Translations under genes and position numbers: made by a program
Notes under the pieces: generated by a model
The model's database searches: none
What the model was told of the DNA's origin: nothing
The model's input: only the letters and a program-made list of their open reading frames with translations
In this document: positions 8,626-18,196 of the stretch, piece after piece
Layout of the letters: each line of letters begins with the position of its first letter
Position numbering within the stretch: position 1 is the first letter of the stretch
DNA from: Cognataquiflexum gelatinilyticum
GTDB taxonomy: Bacteria > Bacteroidota > Bacteroidia > Cytophagales > Cyclobacteriaceae
DNA length: 64,000 nucleotides
Assembly (NCBI RefSeq): GCF_024813435.1
Contig: NZ_JANAEZ010000005.1
Span: 344,632-408,631, forward strand
Direction of reading: 5' to 3'

Positions 8626-10028
8626 GGTTTTAGAGTTAATCGTACAACATTTTCTACATGATAGGTCTGTGGAAACATGTCCACAGGCTGGATTTTATCC
8701 ACCGAATATTTCTCTGAAAGCCAAGCAACATCCCTGGCTTGGGTGGCAGGGTTGCAACTTACATAGACAATCTTCGGAGCTTCCAACTTCAGAAGCATTT
8801 TGACGACATCTTCGTGCATTCCTGCTCTAGGTGGGTCGGTGATGACCACATCGGGTTTGGGATGATTCCTTACAAAATCCTCAGTCAAAATATCCTTTAG
8901 ATCCCCGGCATAAAATTGGGTGTTCTCAATGCTGTTGACTTTGGCGTTCAACTTCGCATCTTCGATGGCAGCCTCTACATATTCAATCCCAATGACCATT
9001 TTTGCATTTTTAGCTACAAAATTTGCAATCGTACCTGTGCCCGTATAAAGATCAAATACCACTTCATCTCCCTGTAGGTCAGCAAATTCTCTTGCTACTT
9101 TATAAAGCTCGTAAGCTTGTTCGGAATTGGTCTGGTAAAATGACTTTGGTCCAATCCGAAAATTTAGCCCTTCCATTTCTTCCTCTATAAAGTCTTTACC
9201 AGAAAAGGTAACCACATCAAGATCATTGAATGTTTCGTTCTTTTTTAGGTTGATGATGTAAAGTAAGGAAGTGATTTGAGGAAATTTTTCGTGTAAAAAT
9301 CCCATCACTTTCTCGATATTTTCAGAGTTCTCTTCTCCAAATTGGACAATCACCATTGATTCACCTGTACTAGTTGTCCTGATGATCAGATTTCGCAATA
9401 AGCCCACCTGATTTCGGATGTCATAAAAACTCAGGTTTTCAGCCCTTGCAAAATCTCTTAAAGCAACCCGTACTTCATTGGAAATATTACCCTGAAGGTA
9501 ACAATGATCAACATCGATGATTTTGTCAAACATTTTTGGGATATGAAAACCCAAAGCATTCCTTTCAAATTGCTCACCGGAATTGATTTCTTCTCTTGTC
9601 AGCCACCTGTTGTTCGAAAAAGTATAGTCAAGTTTGTTGCGGTAATATTGGGTTTTTGCCGAACCAAGAATCGGCAATACTTCGGGTATTTCTACTTTGG
9701 CTATCCTTTCAAACTGATCGACTACCTGCTGTCTTTTGTAATTTTTCTGTAAATCATAATTGATATGCTGCCATTTACAGCCCCCGCAAGTGCCAAAATG
9801 AGAGCAAAAAGGTTCAATCCTGTCTTTTGAATATTCATGAAATCTGATGGCCTCTCCCTCCATAAAGGAGCTTTTTCCTCTATTGATGCGTACATCTACC
9901 AGATCGCCGGGTGCTGTATTCTGTACAAAAACCACTTTTCCCTCATGATGTGCGACACATTTCCCTTCCGCTGCAATTCTTTCAATCCTCAGGTTAGCGA
10001 TTACTTTATTTTTCATCTTTCTTGACAT
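8622..10028 (-). CDS. rlmD: 23S rRNA (uracil-C5)-methyltransferase, RlmD/RumA family
   Basis: This enzyme of about 468 residues has an N-terminal TRAM domain (about 5-65), an iron-sulfur cysteine cluster (CSHFGTCGGCKW, about residues 75-86) and a class I SAM methyltransferase domain with FDLYTGTGTIANF, the TDPPRAG motif and the catalytic-Cys motif VSCNPATQARD near the end. It methylates uracil C5 in 23S rRNA (U1939 in E. coli for RlmD); the exact position here is inferred. ATG 10028 is chosen; the frame also runs to a TTG at 10067, and ATG 10016 is a third option. Confidence 0.9.
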   Translation of the reverse strand: MSRKMKNKVIANLRIERIAAEGKCVAHHEGKVVFVQNTAPGDLVDVRINRGKSSFMEGEAIRFHEYSKDRIEPFCSHFGTCGGCKWQHINYDLQKNYKRQQVVDQFERIAKVEIPEVLPILGSAKTQYYRNKLDYTFSNNRWLTREEINSGEQFERNALGFHIPKMFDKIIDVDHCYLQGNISNEVRVALRDFARAENLSFYDIRNQVGLLRNLIIRTTSTGESMVIVQFGEENSENIEKVMGFLHEKFPQITSLLYIINLKKNETFNDLDVVTFSGKDFIEEEMEGLNFRIGPKSFYQTNSEQAYELYKVAREFADLQGDEVVFDLYTGTGTIANFVAKNAKMVIGIEYVEAAIEDAKLNAKVNSIENTQFYAGDLKDILTEDFVRNHPKPDVVITDPPRAGMHEDVVKMLLKLEAPKIVYVSCNPATQARDVAWLSEKYSVDKIQPVDMFPQTYHVENVVRLTLKP

Positions 10029-10204
10029 GGGCGCAAAAATAAGGGTTTGGATCGGAAGATTGGTCAAATGAAAAATTAAAAATCAGACGAAAAAACCCTT
10101 TAAATCCCGAGAAGCCACGGGCGCTTTTATCTTTCCAAAAACATCAAGCCCGATTGCCAGCCTTCGAGTCGAATTTTTATCTTTAAGCTTTTAAAACCAC
10201 ATTC

Positions 10205-11017
10205 ATGAAATTAAAGGATAAAGTCGTCATAGTAACTGGAGCTACTTCAGGAATAGGAGAGGCCTGCGCATTGGTTTTCGGGAAAGCAGGTTGCAAGGTC
10301 GTGATCACAGGTAGGTCTCAGGTGAAGTTGGACAATACTTTAGATATACTTAGGAAGGAAGGCGTGGACGCTTATGGAGTGTTGGCTGATGCAGGTTCCG
10401 AAACTGATAATAAGAAAATAGCGGAAGAGGCCATCAAACATTTTGGACGGATTGATATCTTGGTCAATAATGCCGGTATTTCTATGAGAGCACTTTTTGA
10501 AAACTTGGATATGGAGGTCTTTAGAAAGGTGATGGATACTAATTTTTGGGGAACAGTCTATGCGACAAAATATTGCCTCCCTCAGATTCTTACAAACAAA
10601 GGGTCCATTGTTGGGGTATCTTCTATCAACGGATATCGCGGAACTCCTGCAAGAACAGCATATACTGCCAGCAAATATGCTATGAATGGTTTTTTTGAAT
10701 CGCTCAGGACGGAGGTAATGAAAAGAGGAGTTCATGTCTTAGTAGCCTGCCCGGGATTCACAGCCTCTAATATCCGAAACAATGCATTGACAGCTGATGG
10801 GACCGTTCAGGGTGAATCTCCAAGAGAGGAAGAAAAAATGATGACTTCAGAGGAAGTTGCCCAAGAAATATTTAAAGCAACCATCAAAAGAAAGCGAGAT
10901 ATAGTCCTGACAAGACAAGGCAAACTTGCGGTTTTTCTAAATAAATGGATGCCCGGAATCATGGATGGAATCGTCTACAAGCACATGGCAAAAGAAAAAG
11001 ATTCGCCTTTCAAATAA
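10205..11017 (+). CDS. SDR-family NAD(P)-dependent oxidoreductase
   Basis: This 270-residue classical short-chain dehydrogenase has the Rossmann motif TGATSGIG (residues 12-19), NNAG near residue 90, a Ser in GVSSING and the catalytic YTASK near residue 157. It is probably cytoplasmic. The substrate is not evident; the C-terminal tail (KWMPGIMDGIVYKHMAKEKD) resembles the DHRS7-like group acting on lipids or steroids. It is divergent from rlmD across a 176-nt gap. The SF1 helicase gene starts 3 nt after its stop, so the two are in one operon. Confidence 0.9.
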   Translation: MKLKDKVVIVTGATSGIGEACALVFGKAGCKVVITGRSQVKLDNTLDILRKEGVDAYGVLADAGSETDNKKIAEEAIKHFGRIDILVNNAGISMRALFENLDMEVFRKVMDTNFWGTVYATKYCLPQILTNKGSIVGVSSINGYRGTPARTAYTASKYAMNGFFESLRTEVMKRGVHVLVACPGFTASNIRNNALTADGTVQGESPREEEKMMTSEEVAQEIFKATIKRKRDIVLTRQGKLAVFLNKWMPGIMDGIVYKHMAKEKDSPFK

Positions 11018-11020
11018 ACT

Positions 11021-14000
11021 ATGCTCAAAGATATCCTTCAGATTTATCTCAACAGGTTATTGGATCTTTCCAGTCGTAACAGGTCTATATACCTGCCTCG
11101 ATTGATTTCCAATCAGATGATAGATTTGAATGAGTTGGATTTCCTCAACCACCATCCGGCATTTAAGCTTGTTGAATCTCTTTTAGCCAAAGAAAAAAAA
11201 ATAACCCTTATTCCCTTTGCAGACCCGAGAGACAAAAATGTCAACCTTCTTTCCCAAAGACTCAATAGGCTTGACCACTTAGTCAAAGTCGCTGAAACCG
11301 AAACAGGGGAAAAAAGTCTTTTTGTAGGTTGGCCATTTGTAGAAGGAAAGTTACTCAATGACCAGGTTATCAGATGTCCATTGATTTTCTTTCCGGTTGA
11401 ATTAGATAAAATAGAGAATCAGTGGGTTTGGTCCCGATCTACTAGTGATGTGCCTTTCTTCAACAAAGCATTTCTACTGGCATATGCTTACGCTTACGGC
11501 AAAGACCATCAGTATTTTGGGGAAGAAAATCCCCTTGAGAATTTTTCAACTGACCCAATCGGATTCCGGAATGACCTCTACGAATTGCTCAAAAATGAGT
11601 TTTTTTTAGATTTCAATTCCGAACTGTATGAAAATAAGGTTTCGACTTTTCCACAATCGGCAAAATCCCTCGATGAATCCCAACTTAAAACCGGCAAACT
11701 TCAATTAAAACCATATGCCGTACTTGGCCAGTTTTCCCAAAAGGCAAGTTTTTTGATCCAAGATTATGAAGAACTAATAGCCGGGGAAGAGTTTAAAGAT
11801 CTTGAATCCTTGTTCCAAAATCGGTTTGCTCCAGAAGAGGACCAGCCTACGCCAGTCCGAGAAGACCAGCTTTACACAATCTTTCCTGTAGATGCCAGTC
11901 AGGAAGAAGTGATCAAATCGGTAAGGGAAGGTAGGTCATGTGTAGTGGAGGGACCTCCGGGTACAGGTAAATCCCAGCTTATCAGTAACCTTGCTATTGA
12001 TTTTATTTCTAGGGGAAAAAAAGTCCTTATCGTTTCCCAAAAGCGGGCTGCTTTGGATGTCGTGTATAAAAGATTGGAGAAGGAAGGTTTTGGTTCATTT
12101 TTGTCATTGGTTCATGATTTCCGTGCCGACAGGAAAGCTTTGTATAAAAAAATACATGACCAAATCCTGTCTCTGGATAGGTATCAGGAACTGAACAGTG
12201 GAATAGATGCCATTCAACTGGAAAGGCAATTTTCCCAATATTCAAGACTTATAGATTATCATAGCGATTATTTTTCAAGTTTAAAAAAGGCGCTATTTAA
12301 TACTGAGGAATGCGGTGTTCCGGTAAAAGAACTTTATCTAAGCTCCAAATTGTCTGATGAGGCATTTGACATGACTCAATTTTACAGGAGGTTCCATGCC
12401 GGAAGGCTAAATGATTTTTTGAGGGATTTTAAGTCATATTCGGGTTATTTTGAAAATTATCAAAACCCAAAGTCTTTTTGGCTCCATAGGGTGGATTTCA
12501 GCAGTTTTGAACCCGGAGTATCAAGGAGGATCCAAGAGGTCATGGCAGAGATTTACCTTTTGAAGCAGAAATTTGAAGATGATTTTTCAGAACTTGAATC
12601 ATTTCAGTCGTCTTTTCTTTTTTCATTTTTTGAGCAAAAACAGAAAATTCAAGAATTATTAAAAATTCTGAAAAATGGGGAGAATCTGGTTCTCTTTTGG
12701 GAATTGAAAAGCTTACCCAAAAATGAAGTGGACTTTCTTTGGCTAGAGCATAAGCTAGATGCGATTAGGTCCCTGTTATCGGAAGAAGGTGTGGAATGGC
12801 ACAGCAAAGATGAAGAAGTCGAAAGGCTGCTTGAGTTGTCTTTGGAGTTTTTGGAAAGAAAAAAAGGATGGAGGAGGAATATACCATTATTATGGAAAAA
12901 GAAAAGGTTCCATAATATCTACCACCTTTTGATTGAAAACAAGTTGCAAAGCAATGCATTTGGGGTGAAAACTTTGATCAAAAAACTTGAAAACCGTTTG
13001 AACCTCAACCATCAATATGCACTGCTGAATGAGAAAAAGTGGATACAACTACCTGAAAAACCTTTTGACTTTATATCGTTCAACCATTTTTCGGAACTGT
13101 ATAAGAAAACTTGCCACGCTAAAAACCTTTTTCATGAATTTGGTTCTTTAGCGGACGTATTGAAAGAAAAACTGGATTCAGGATCCGAATTTATCTCTAG
13201 GTTAAATTTGATTTTGAAAAACATAGAGGACCTGGAAGCAAAAATTCCTTATTGGAATTTATACCTCAGTAAAATACAGATTCAACATCTCATCACAGAA
13301 CGGACAGGAGAGGGGATTGTCTCTCTCAAATCTCAGGTTGATGTAGTATTTCATGACTTAGTGACTTTTGACAGGCTTCGAAACCGGCTCAAAGACCAAG
13401 ATATCCTAGTCATGGAAAAGATACTTTTGACAAATCCAAAGAGGGATTTTCAGGACTTGAAAAACCTGTTTTTGGCAGGATTAAAACTAAGCTGGATAGG
13501 CCATATCGAAACCAAATACCCTTTGCTTCAAGATGTGGTAACTCCAAAAACAAATCAGACCCAAGAGGAATTGATGGAGGCTGTTTTGGAAAAATGGAAA
13601 TTGTCCAAATATATCGCTGAAATCAGGTTAAGGGAAAATACTTATAAAAACCTTGAATTCAACAGGCTCGGGAATCTATTGACTTACAGGGAACTTTCCC
13701 ATCAGGTGAGTAAGAAAAAGAGAATTTGGAGTATCAAAAAATTGGTAGAGAATTTTGAAAAGGAAATATTCCAATTGGTACCCTGTTGGCTGGCTTCACC
13801 GGAGACGGTATCAGCGCTTTTTCCCTTAAAGCAATCTTTTGATTTGGTTATTTTTGATGAATCTTCTCAATGTTATGTGGAGCGGGGACTCCCTGCTATG
13901 CTGAGGGGGAAGCAGACGGTTATTGCCGGAGATTCCAATCAACTCCGTCCTTTTGACCTGTATCAGGTGAGGATAGAAACTGAGGAAGAAGGAATCGAGG

Positions 14001-14965
14001 CAGAAACAGAGTCTCTTCTTGAACTTGCTTCTTCCTATTTCCCCAAGTTTTGGCTGCAAGGGCATTATAGAAGTGAACAGTTGCCACTCATCCATTTTTC
14101 AAATCAAAATTTCTATGAAAACAGGTTGAAAATGCTGACTAGAATGGATTTGATTAATAATCCGGATAATCCTTTTAAATGGGTTTTTGTTAATGGTATA
14201 TGGGACAATCAGACCAATAAGGAAGAAGCACTTGCTGTAATAAAAGAAATCAGGTCAATTCAGGAAAGCAACCAAGGACTAAGCATTGGGGTGATTACTT
14301 TCAATTTTTTCCAAATGGAATATATCAGGGAGATGGTAAACAAAGATGATAAAATCCAACTTGAAAACCTTTCTATAAAGAACATTGAAAATGTGCAGGG
14401 GGATGAATTTGATTGGGTTATATTTTGTGTAGGCTATGCAAAAAACAAGAAAGGAAAATTGATAGCCAATTTTGGTATGCTTTCTAAAAAAGGAGGAATA
14501 AACAGACTAAACGTGGCAGTCACCCGAGCAAAGAAGAAAATCACTTTGATAAGCAGCATCAAACCAACAGATTTCAGTTCAGACCAACTGAAGAATGAAG
14601 GTATCAGAATGCTTAGGGATTACCTCAGTTTTGTGATCGATATCTCCAATGGAAAAGAAAAAGAAACTGCAGTTCAAATTCCTTACAGATTCGAATCAGG
14701 ATGGTCATTGAGGGACAAAATTCAGGGTACCTACCAAGGTTTTTCATTAGATAGGTTCCCTGCTTCAACTTGGATGGATTTGGCAATCAAAGCTGAAGGT
14801 AAATACAGAGAAGCACTGCTGACAGATGACCAAAGGTTGTATGATGCTTTGGGGGCCAAGGAGGCTTTTGTTTACCACCCTTTACAATTAAAGGAAAAAG
14901 GATGGTCCTACAGGTTTTTCTACAGTAGGCAATATTGGATGGATAAGCCAATTCTAGGAGACTGA
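11021..14965 (+). CDS. Large SF1 helicase/AAA-domain protein with degenerate Vsr-like C-terminus
   Basis: This 1314-residue protein begins with a DUF4011-like segment (LNRLLDLSSRNRSIYL). Walker A is GPPGTGKSQ near 311-319, a long coiled region fills about 400-900, Walker B-like VIFDESSQ is near 943-950, and SF1 motifs GHYRSEQLPLIHFSNQNFY (about 1010), ENVQGDEFDWVIF (about 1124) and LNVAVTRAKKKI (about 1160) follow. The last 80 residues (AIKAEGKYREALLTDDQRLYDALG...KEKGWSYRFFYSRQYWMDKP) resemble the Vsr/DUF559-like nuclease tail of DUF4011 helicases, but the metal-binding acidic core looks altered. Possible roles are DNA repair or phage defence. It converges with gldH, 2 nt away. Confidence 0.85.
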   Translation: MLKDILQIYLNRLLDLSSRNRSIYLPRLISNQMIDLNELDFLNHHPAFKLVESLLAKEKKITLIPFADPRDKNVNLLSQRLNRLDHLVKVAETETGEKSLFVGWPFVEGKLLNDQVIRCPLIFFPVELDKIENQWVWSRSTSDVPFFNKAFLLAYAYAYGKDHQYFGEENPLENFSTDPIGFRNDLYELLKNEFFLDFNSELYENKVSTFPQSAKSLDESQLKTGKLQLKPYAVLGQFSQKASFLIQDYEELIAGEEFKDLESLFQNRFAPEEDQPTPVREDQLYTIFPVDASQEEVIKSVREGRSCVVEGPPGTGKSQLISNLAIDFISRGKKVLIVSQKRAALDVVYKRLEKEGFGSFLSLVHDFRADRKALYKKIHDQILSLDRYQELNSGIDAIQLERQFSQYSRLIDYHSDYFSSLKKALFNTEECGVPVKELYLSSKLSDEAFDMTQFYRRFHAGRLNDFLRDFKSYSGYFENYQNPKSFWLHRVDFSSFEPGVSRRIQEVMAEIYLLKQKFEDDFSELESFQSSFLFSFFEQKQKIQELLKILKNGENLVLFWELKSLPKNEVDFLWLEHKLDAIRSLLSEEGVEWHSKDEEVERLLELSLEFLERKKGWRRNIPLLWKKKRFHNIYHLLIENKLQSNAFGVKTLIKKLENRLNLNHQYALLNEKKWIQLPEKPFDFISFNHFSELYKKTCHAKNLFHEFGSLADVLKEKLDSGSEFISRLNLILKNIEDLEAKIPYWNLYLSKIQIQHLITERTGEGIVSLKSQVDVVFHDLVTFDRLRNRLKDQDILVMEKILLTNPKRDFQDLKNLFLAGLKLSWIGHIETKYPLLQDVVTPKTNQTQEELMEAVLEKWKLSKYIAEIRLRENTYKNLEFNRLGNLLTYRELSHQVSKKKRIWSIKKLVENFEKEIFQLVPCWLASPETVSALFPLKQSFDLVIFDESSQCYVERGLPAMLRGKQTVIAGDSNQLRPFDLYQVRIETEEEGIEAETESLLELASSYFPKFWLQGHYRSEQLPLIHFSNQNFYENRLKMLTRMDLINNPDNPFKWVFVNGIWDNQTNKEEALAVIKEIRSIQESNQGLSIGVITFNFFQMEYIREMVNKDDKIQLENLSIKNIENVQGDEFDWVIFCVGYAKNKKGKLIANFGMLSKKGGINRLNVAVTRAKKKITLISSIKPTDFSSDQLKNEGIRMLRDYLSFVIDISNGKEKETAVQIPYRFESGWSLRDKIQGTYQGFSLDRFPASTWMDLAIKAEGKYREALLTDDQRLYDALGAKEAFVYHPLQLKEKGWSYRFFYSRQYWMDKPILGD

Positions 14966-14967
14966 GC

Positions 14968-15417
14968 TTATTTCTTCACTACTTTTACGCCTACAGTTTC
15001 AATTCCGGAAAGTTTTTCTACCCTCATATATTGTAATAGGTGAATACTGTAGTATGCATTTTCAATTGGCAACGTGTCGTATTTGGTAAAAGTACTGCCG
15101 TATCCTTCTCCGAGTGGCTTTCCATTTTTGCTGTCAAACAGTGGAATGTCCAATAATTTGGACTCCACTGTTTGATCAAGGCTGTCTTTTAGGATATATC
15201 TCAAATAGAGATTTCTAAACTCATAATCTTTGTTGTATTTTATTCCTATGAGGGTTCTATTTGGGATTGAAAGTTGATTGACTTCAAAGGAAACTGTGTC
15301 AGCAACATCCCAATTGCCGGTCTTTAACCCCTGATACTCTTCATAAATTCTATCTCCATTACAACTTGTTATCAATGAGACAAGAGCAATGATGATTCCT
15401 ACAAATCTTTGGTTCAT
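14968..15417 (-). CDS. gldH: Gliding motility lipoprotein GldH
   Basis: This 149-residue lipoprotein has signal MNQRFVGIIIALVSLITSC with Cys19, then NGDRIYEEYQGLKTGNW and DTVSFEV, which fit the GldH family. GldH is an envelope lipoprotein needed for gliding in Flavobacterium, although the gene is also common in non-gliding Bacteroidetes. The ATG at 15417 sits 1 nt after the PSP1-protein stop; an in-frame GTG at 15441 would overlap that gene by 23 nt and lengthen the signal peptide, so it is less likely. Confidence 0.88.
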   Translation of the reverse strand: MNQRFVGIIIALVSLITSCNGDRIYEEYQGLKTGNWDVADTVSFEVNQLSIPNRTLIGIKYNKDYEFRNLYLRYILKDSLDQTVESKLLDIPLFDSKNGKPLGEGYGSTFTKYDTLPIENAYYSIHLLQYMRVEKLSGIETVGVKVVKK

Positions 15418-15418
15418 G

Positions 15419-16837
15419 TTATTGTCCTGAGTTTTGATCACCTTTGTTTTGTTCTCCCTTGTTCCTGTTATTAAACCGCCTCTTGTTGTTTTTCTTCTTT
15501 TTAGGGACTTGGTCGGGATTTATTTCTCTTGGAATTGCTGCTGCTTTTTCTTGGTTTTCGATAGGCTTTGGCCTATTCTCTACATTTTTTCTTGGGGGAT
15601 TCTGCCTGTTCTGATTAGGCTTTTCCGGAGATTGCCTGTTGGGTCGGCGGCCTTCAGGTTTAGGACCAGCTGGCCTTGCTTCAGGTGCAGAAGTATCTTT
15701 AACCATCACCTGATTTTCTCCCTGATTTCTCGGTTTCTTTTTCTTCTTGGTTTTCTTGTTTTTGCTGAATTTCTTATCAAGAGCATCAAGTTCCATATTG
15801 GATTTAGAAATCAAATCCTCTTGTTCCTTACCATGGTTTGTTTTGAGATCATAAGGAATTACTCCTTTTGAATTCAATTCAAGTATTTCAGAAACCCTTT
15901 CGCAGGTGATTGAATGCCAGTTGTTATCATTGTTATAACTGAACCACATCAATTTTCTGAAAATATCCGTTTTTTGAAGTTTTGCCGATCCCGCTTCTGT
16001 CTGCAAAGGTTTGTCCACTTCAGGAATATCACTCAAAGCCGCCATATAGGTATCCAGCTCATAGTTAAGACAACATTTCAACCTGCCGCATTGGCCTGAA
16101 AGTTTGGTTGGGTTGAGCGAAAGGTTTTGATACCTAGCAGCAGAAGTATTGACGCTTTTGAAATCATAGATCCAAGTGGAGCAGCAAAGTTCCCTGCCAC
16201 AGACACCGATTCCTCCAAGTCTTCCCGCTTCTTGTCTGAGACTGATCTGTCGCATTTCTACCCTGATTTTAAACTCGGAAGCTAGGGATTTGATCAGTTC
16301 CCTGAAGTCCACGCGGTCATCCGCAGAATAGTAAAAAGTGGCTTTTGAATTGTCAGATTGAAACTCCACATCTGAGAGTTTCATGTCCATCTTCATTTCA
16401 TCGATGATCTGTTTTGCCCGATATAGGGTTGGAATTTCTCTGTTTTTGGCCTCTTCCCATTTTTCAAGGTCTTTTTGAGTAGCTACCCTGTAAATTCGAA
16501 GGATGTTATCATCATCTTTGATTTTCCTTTTTTGCATCTGCAATCGGACAAGCTCACCTTGTAGTGAAACATATCCTATGTGGTGGCCATTGGGCACATC
16601 CACCACGACGGGATCTCCTGTCGTGAGGGAAATACGGTCAATATTTCTATAATATTCTTTTCTTCCACCTTTGAATTTGATCTCTACTATATCAAATTTA
16701 TCAATGGTCGGAATTCCCATGTGGGTAAGCCAATCAAAGGAATTCATTTTATTGCAATCGCTTGTACCACAGGTGCCGTTATTTTGGCAGCCTCCGCTAG
16801 ATCCGGAGGTGGTTGAGCAGCTAGTACATCCTGACAT
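15419..16837 (-). CDS. PSP1 C-terminal domain protein, RicT/YaaT-like
   Basis: This 472-residue protein has a Cys-rich N-terminus (MSGCTSCSTTSGSSGGCQNNGTC) and a PSP1/RicT core (about 40-300) with the family cysteines GGIGVCGRELCCSTW and LSGQCGRLKCCLNYE. The basic disordered tail (about 345-472) is rich in Lys, Asn, Gln and Pro. In Bacillus, RicT (YaaT) belongs to an Fe-S complex that guides RNase Y cleavage. In Bacteroidetes the gene is commonly next to gldH, as here. It lies 46 nt after purD and 1 nt before gldH. The tail is a lineage-specific addition that could bind RNA; that is inference. Confidence 0.85.
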   Translation of the reverse strand: MSGCTSCSTTSGSSGGCQNNGTCGTSDCNKMNSFDWLTHMGIPTIDKFDIVEIKFKGGRKEYYRNIDRISLTTGDPVVVDVPNGHHIGYVSLQGELVRLQMQKRKIKDDDNILRIYRVATQKDLEKWEEAKNREIPTLYRAKQIIDEMKMDMKLSDVEFQSDNSKATFYYSADDRVDFRELIKSLASEFKIRVEMRQISLRQEAGRLGGIGVCGRELCCSTWIYDFKSVNTSAARYQNLSLNPTKLSGQCGRLKCCLNYELDTYMAALSDIPEVDKPLQTEAGSAKLQKTDIFRKLMWFSYNNDNNWHSITCERVSEILELNSKGVIPYDLKTNHGKEQEDLISKSNMELDALDKKFSKNKKTKKKKKPRNQGENQVMVKDTSAPEARPAGPKPEGRRPNRQSPEKPNQNRQNPPRKNVENRPKPIENQEKAAAIPREINPDQVPKKKKNNKRRFNNRNKGEQNKGDQNSGQ

Positions 16838-16883
16838 AATATTTATATATAATGGGAGAAATGTTCTCCTCTTTGTTTTGGAT

Positions 16884-18182
16884 TTATTTAATCAATTTCA
16901 AAATGTCTTGACCAATGTCTTTTCGGAAATATATTCCTTCCCAACATACTTCTGAGGCCCTACTATATGCATTTTCTAATGCAGATTCAATATCATTCCC
17001 CTTTCCAGTGATAGCTAGAACCCTTCCGCCGTTGGTAAGGATTTCCCCTGAATCTGTGATTTTTGTTCCGGCATGAAAGACTATAGAATCCTGAGAGTTT
17101 TCAATGTTATCAAGACCTATAATTTTATGACCCTTTTCGTAATCTCCGGGATATCCACCAGCGACCAATACCACAGTTGTACAGGTATATGAAGCGATCT
17201 CCAATTGATAGGAGTCTAATTTGCCTGTTCCCATTGCATATAAAAGATCCACAAAGTCACTTTTGATCCGGGGCAATACAGCTTCTGTCTCAGGGTCACC
17301 CATTCTGACATTGTATTCTATGACATAAGGATCGCCACCGTCATTCATAAGACCAATAAAAAGAAAACCCACGTAGGGGATATTTTCTTGGATCAATCCC
17401 TTAATGGTTGGTTTGACAACCCTTTCTTCGACTTTTTTTATAAATGCTTCATCTGCAAAAGGTACCGGACTGACGGCACCCATACCGCCAGTATTCAAAC
17501 CTGTATCTCCTTCACCGATTCTTTTATAATCCTTTGCTTCCGGAAGGATTTTGTAATGACTCCCATCTGTCGCCACAAAAACAGAAAGTTCAATCCCTTT
17601 TAAAAACTGTTCTATGACAACTTTGTCAGAAGCGTTTCCGAATTTGCTTTCCAAGAGCATTTCTCTCAGTGAATTTTCTGCTTCATCATGACTAAGGCAA
17701 ATCAATACACCCTTACCCGCTGCAAGACCATCTGCTTTTAGAACAATCGGTAGGGACTGTTTGCGGATAAATGCAAGCCCATCTTCAAAGGTTTCTTTCG
17801 TGAAAGTTTCATATGCAGCTGTAGGTACTCCGTATTTCTGCATGAATTGCTTTGAAAAATCTTTTGATCCTTCTAATTCAGCACCGGCCATAGACGGCCC
17901 TATGATGGGCACACCATTTAAAGTAGGATGTTTCTTGAAAAAATCGGTAACTCCTTTTACCAAGGGTTCTTCAGGACCTACCACAACCATATCTATTTGA
18001 TTTTCAATACAAAAATCAGAAAGAGCCTTGAAATCAGTAGGGGAGATGTTGATATTTTTAGCAATAGAAGCAGTTCCGGCATTTCCGGGTGCAACGAAAA
18101 GCTGCTTACATTTTGGGCTGTTTACAATTTTCCAGGCAAAAGCATGCTCCCTGCCGCCACTTCCTAATAATAATATATTCAT
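16884..18182 (-). CDS. purD: Phosphoribosylamine-glycine ligase (GAR synthetase)
   Basis: This 432-residue enzyme makes glycinamide ribonucleotide in the second step of de novo purine synthesis. It shows the N-terminal GSGGREHAFAWKI motif, PGNAGT, the ATP-grasp segment VLKADGLAAGKGV, GMGAVSP and the metal site EYNVRMGDPETEAVLPR. Length is normal. It starts 14 nt after recQ and is followed by the PSP1-protein gene. No other pur gene is near. Confidence 0.96.
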   Translation of the reverse strand: MNILLLGSGGREHAFAWKIVNSPKCKQLFVAPGNAGTASIAKNINISPTDFKALSDFCIENQIDMVVVGPEEPLVKGVTDFFKKHPTLNGVPIIGPSMAGAELEGSKDFSKQFMQKYGVPTAAYETFTKETFEDGLAFIRKQSLPIVLKADGLAAGKGVLICLSHDEAENSLREMLLESKFGNASDKVVIEQFLKGIELSVFVATDGSHYKILPEAKDYKRIGEGDTGLNTGGMGAVSPVPFADEAFIKKVEERVVKPTIKGLIQENIPYVGFLFIGLMNDGGDPYVIEYNVRMGDPETEAVLPRIKSDFVDLLYAMGTGKLDSYQLEIASYTCTTVVLVAGGYPGDYEKGHKIIGLDNIENSQDSIVFHAGTKITDSGEILTNGGRVLAITGKGNDIESALENAYSRASEVCWEGIYFRKDIGQDILKLIK

Positions 18183-18196
18183 TAATAAAATTCGTT

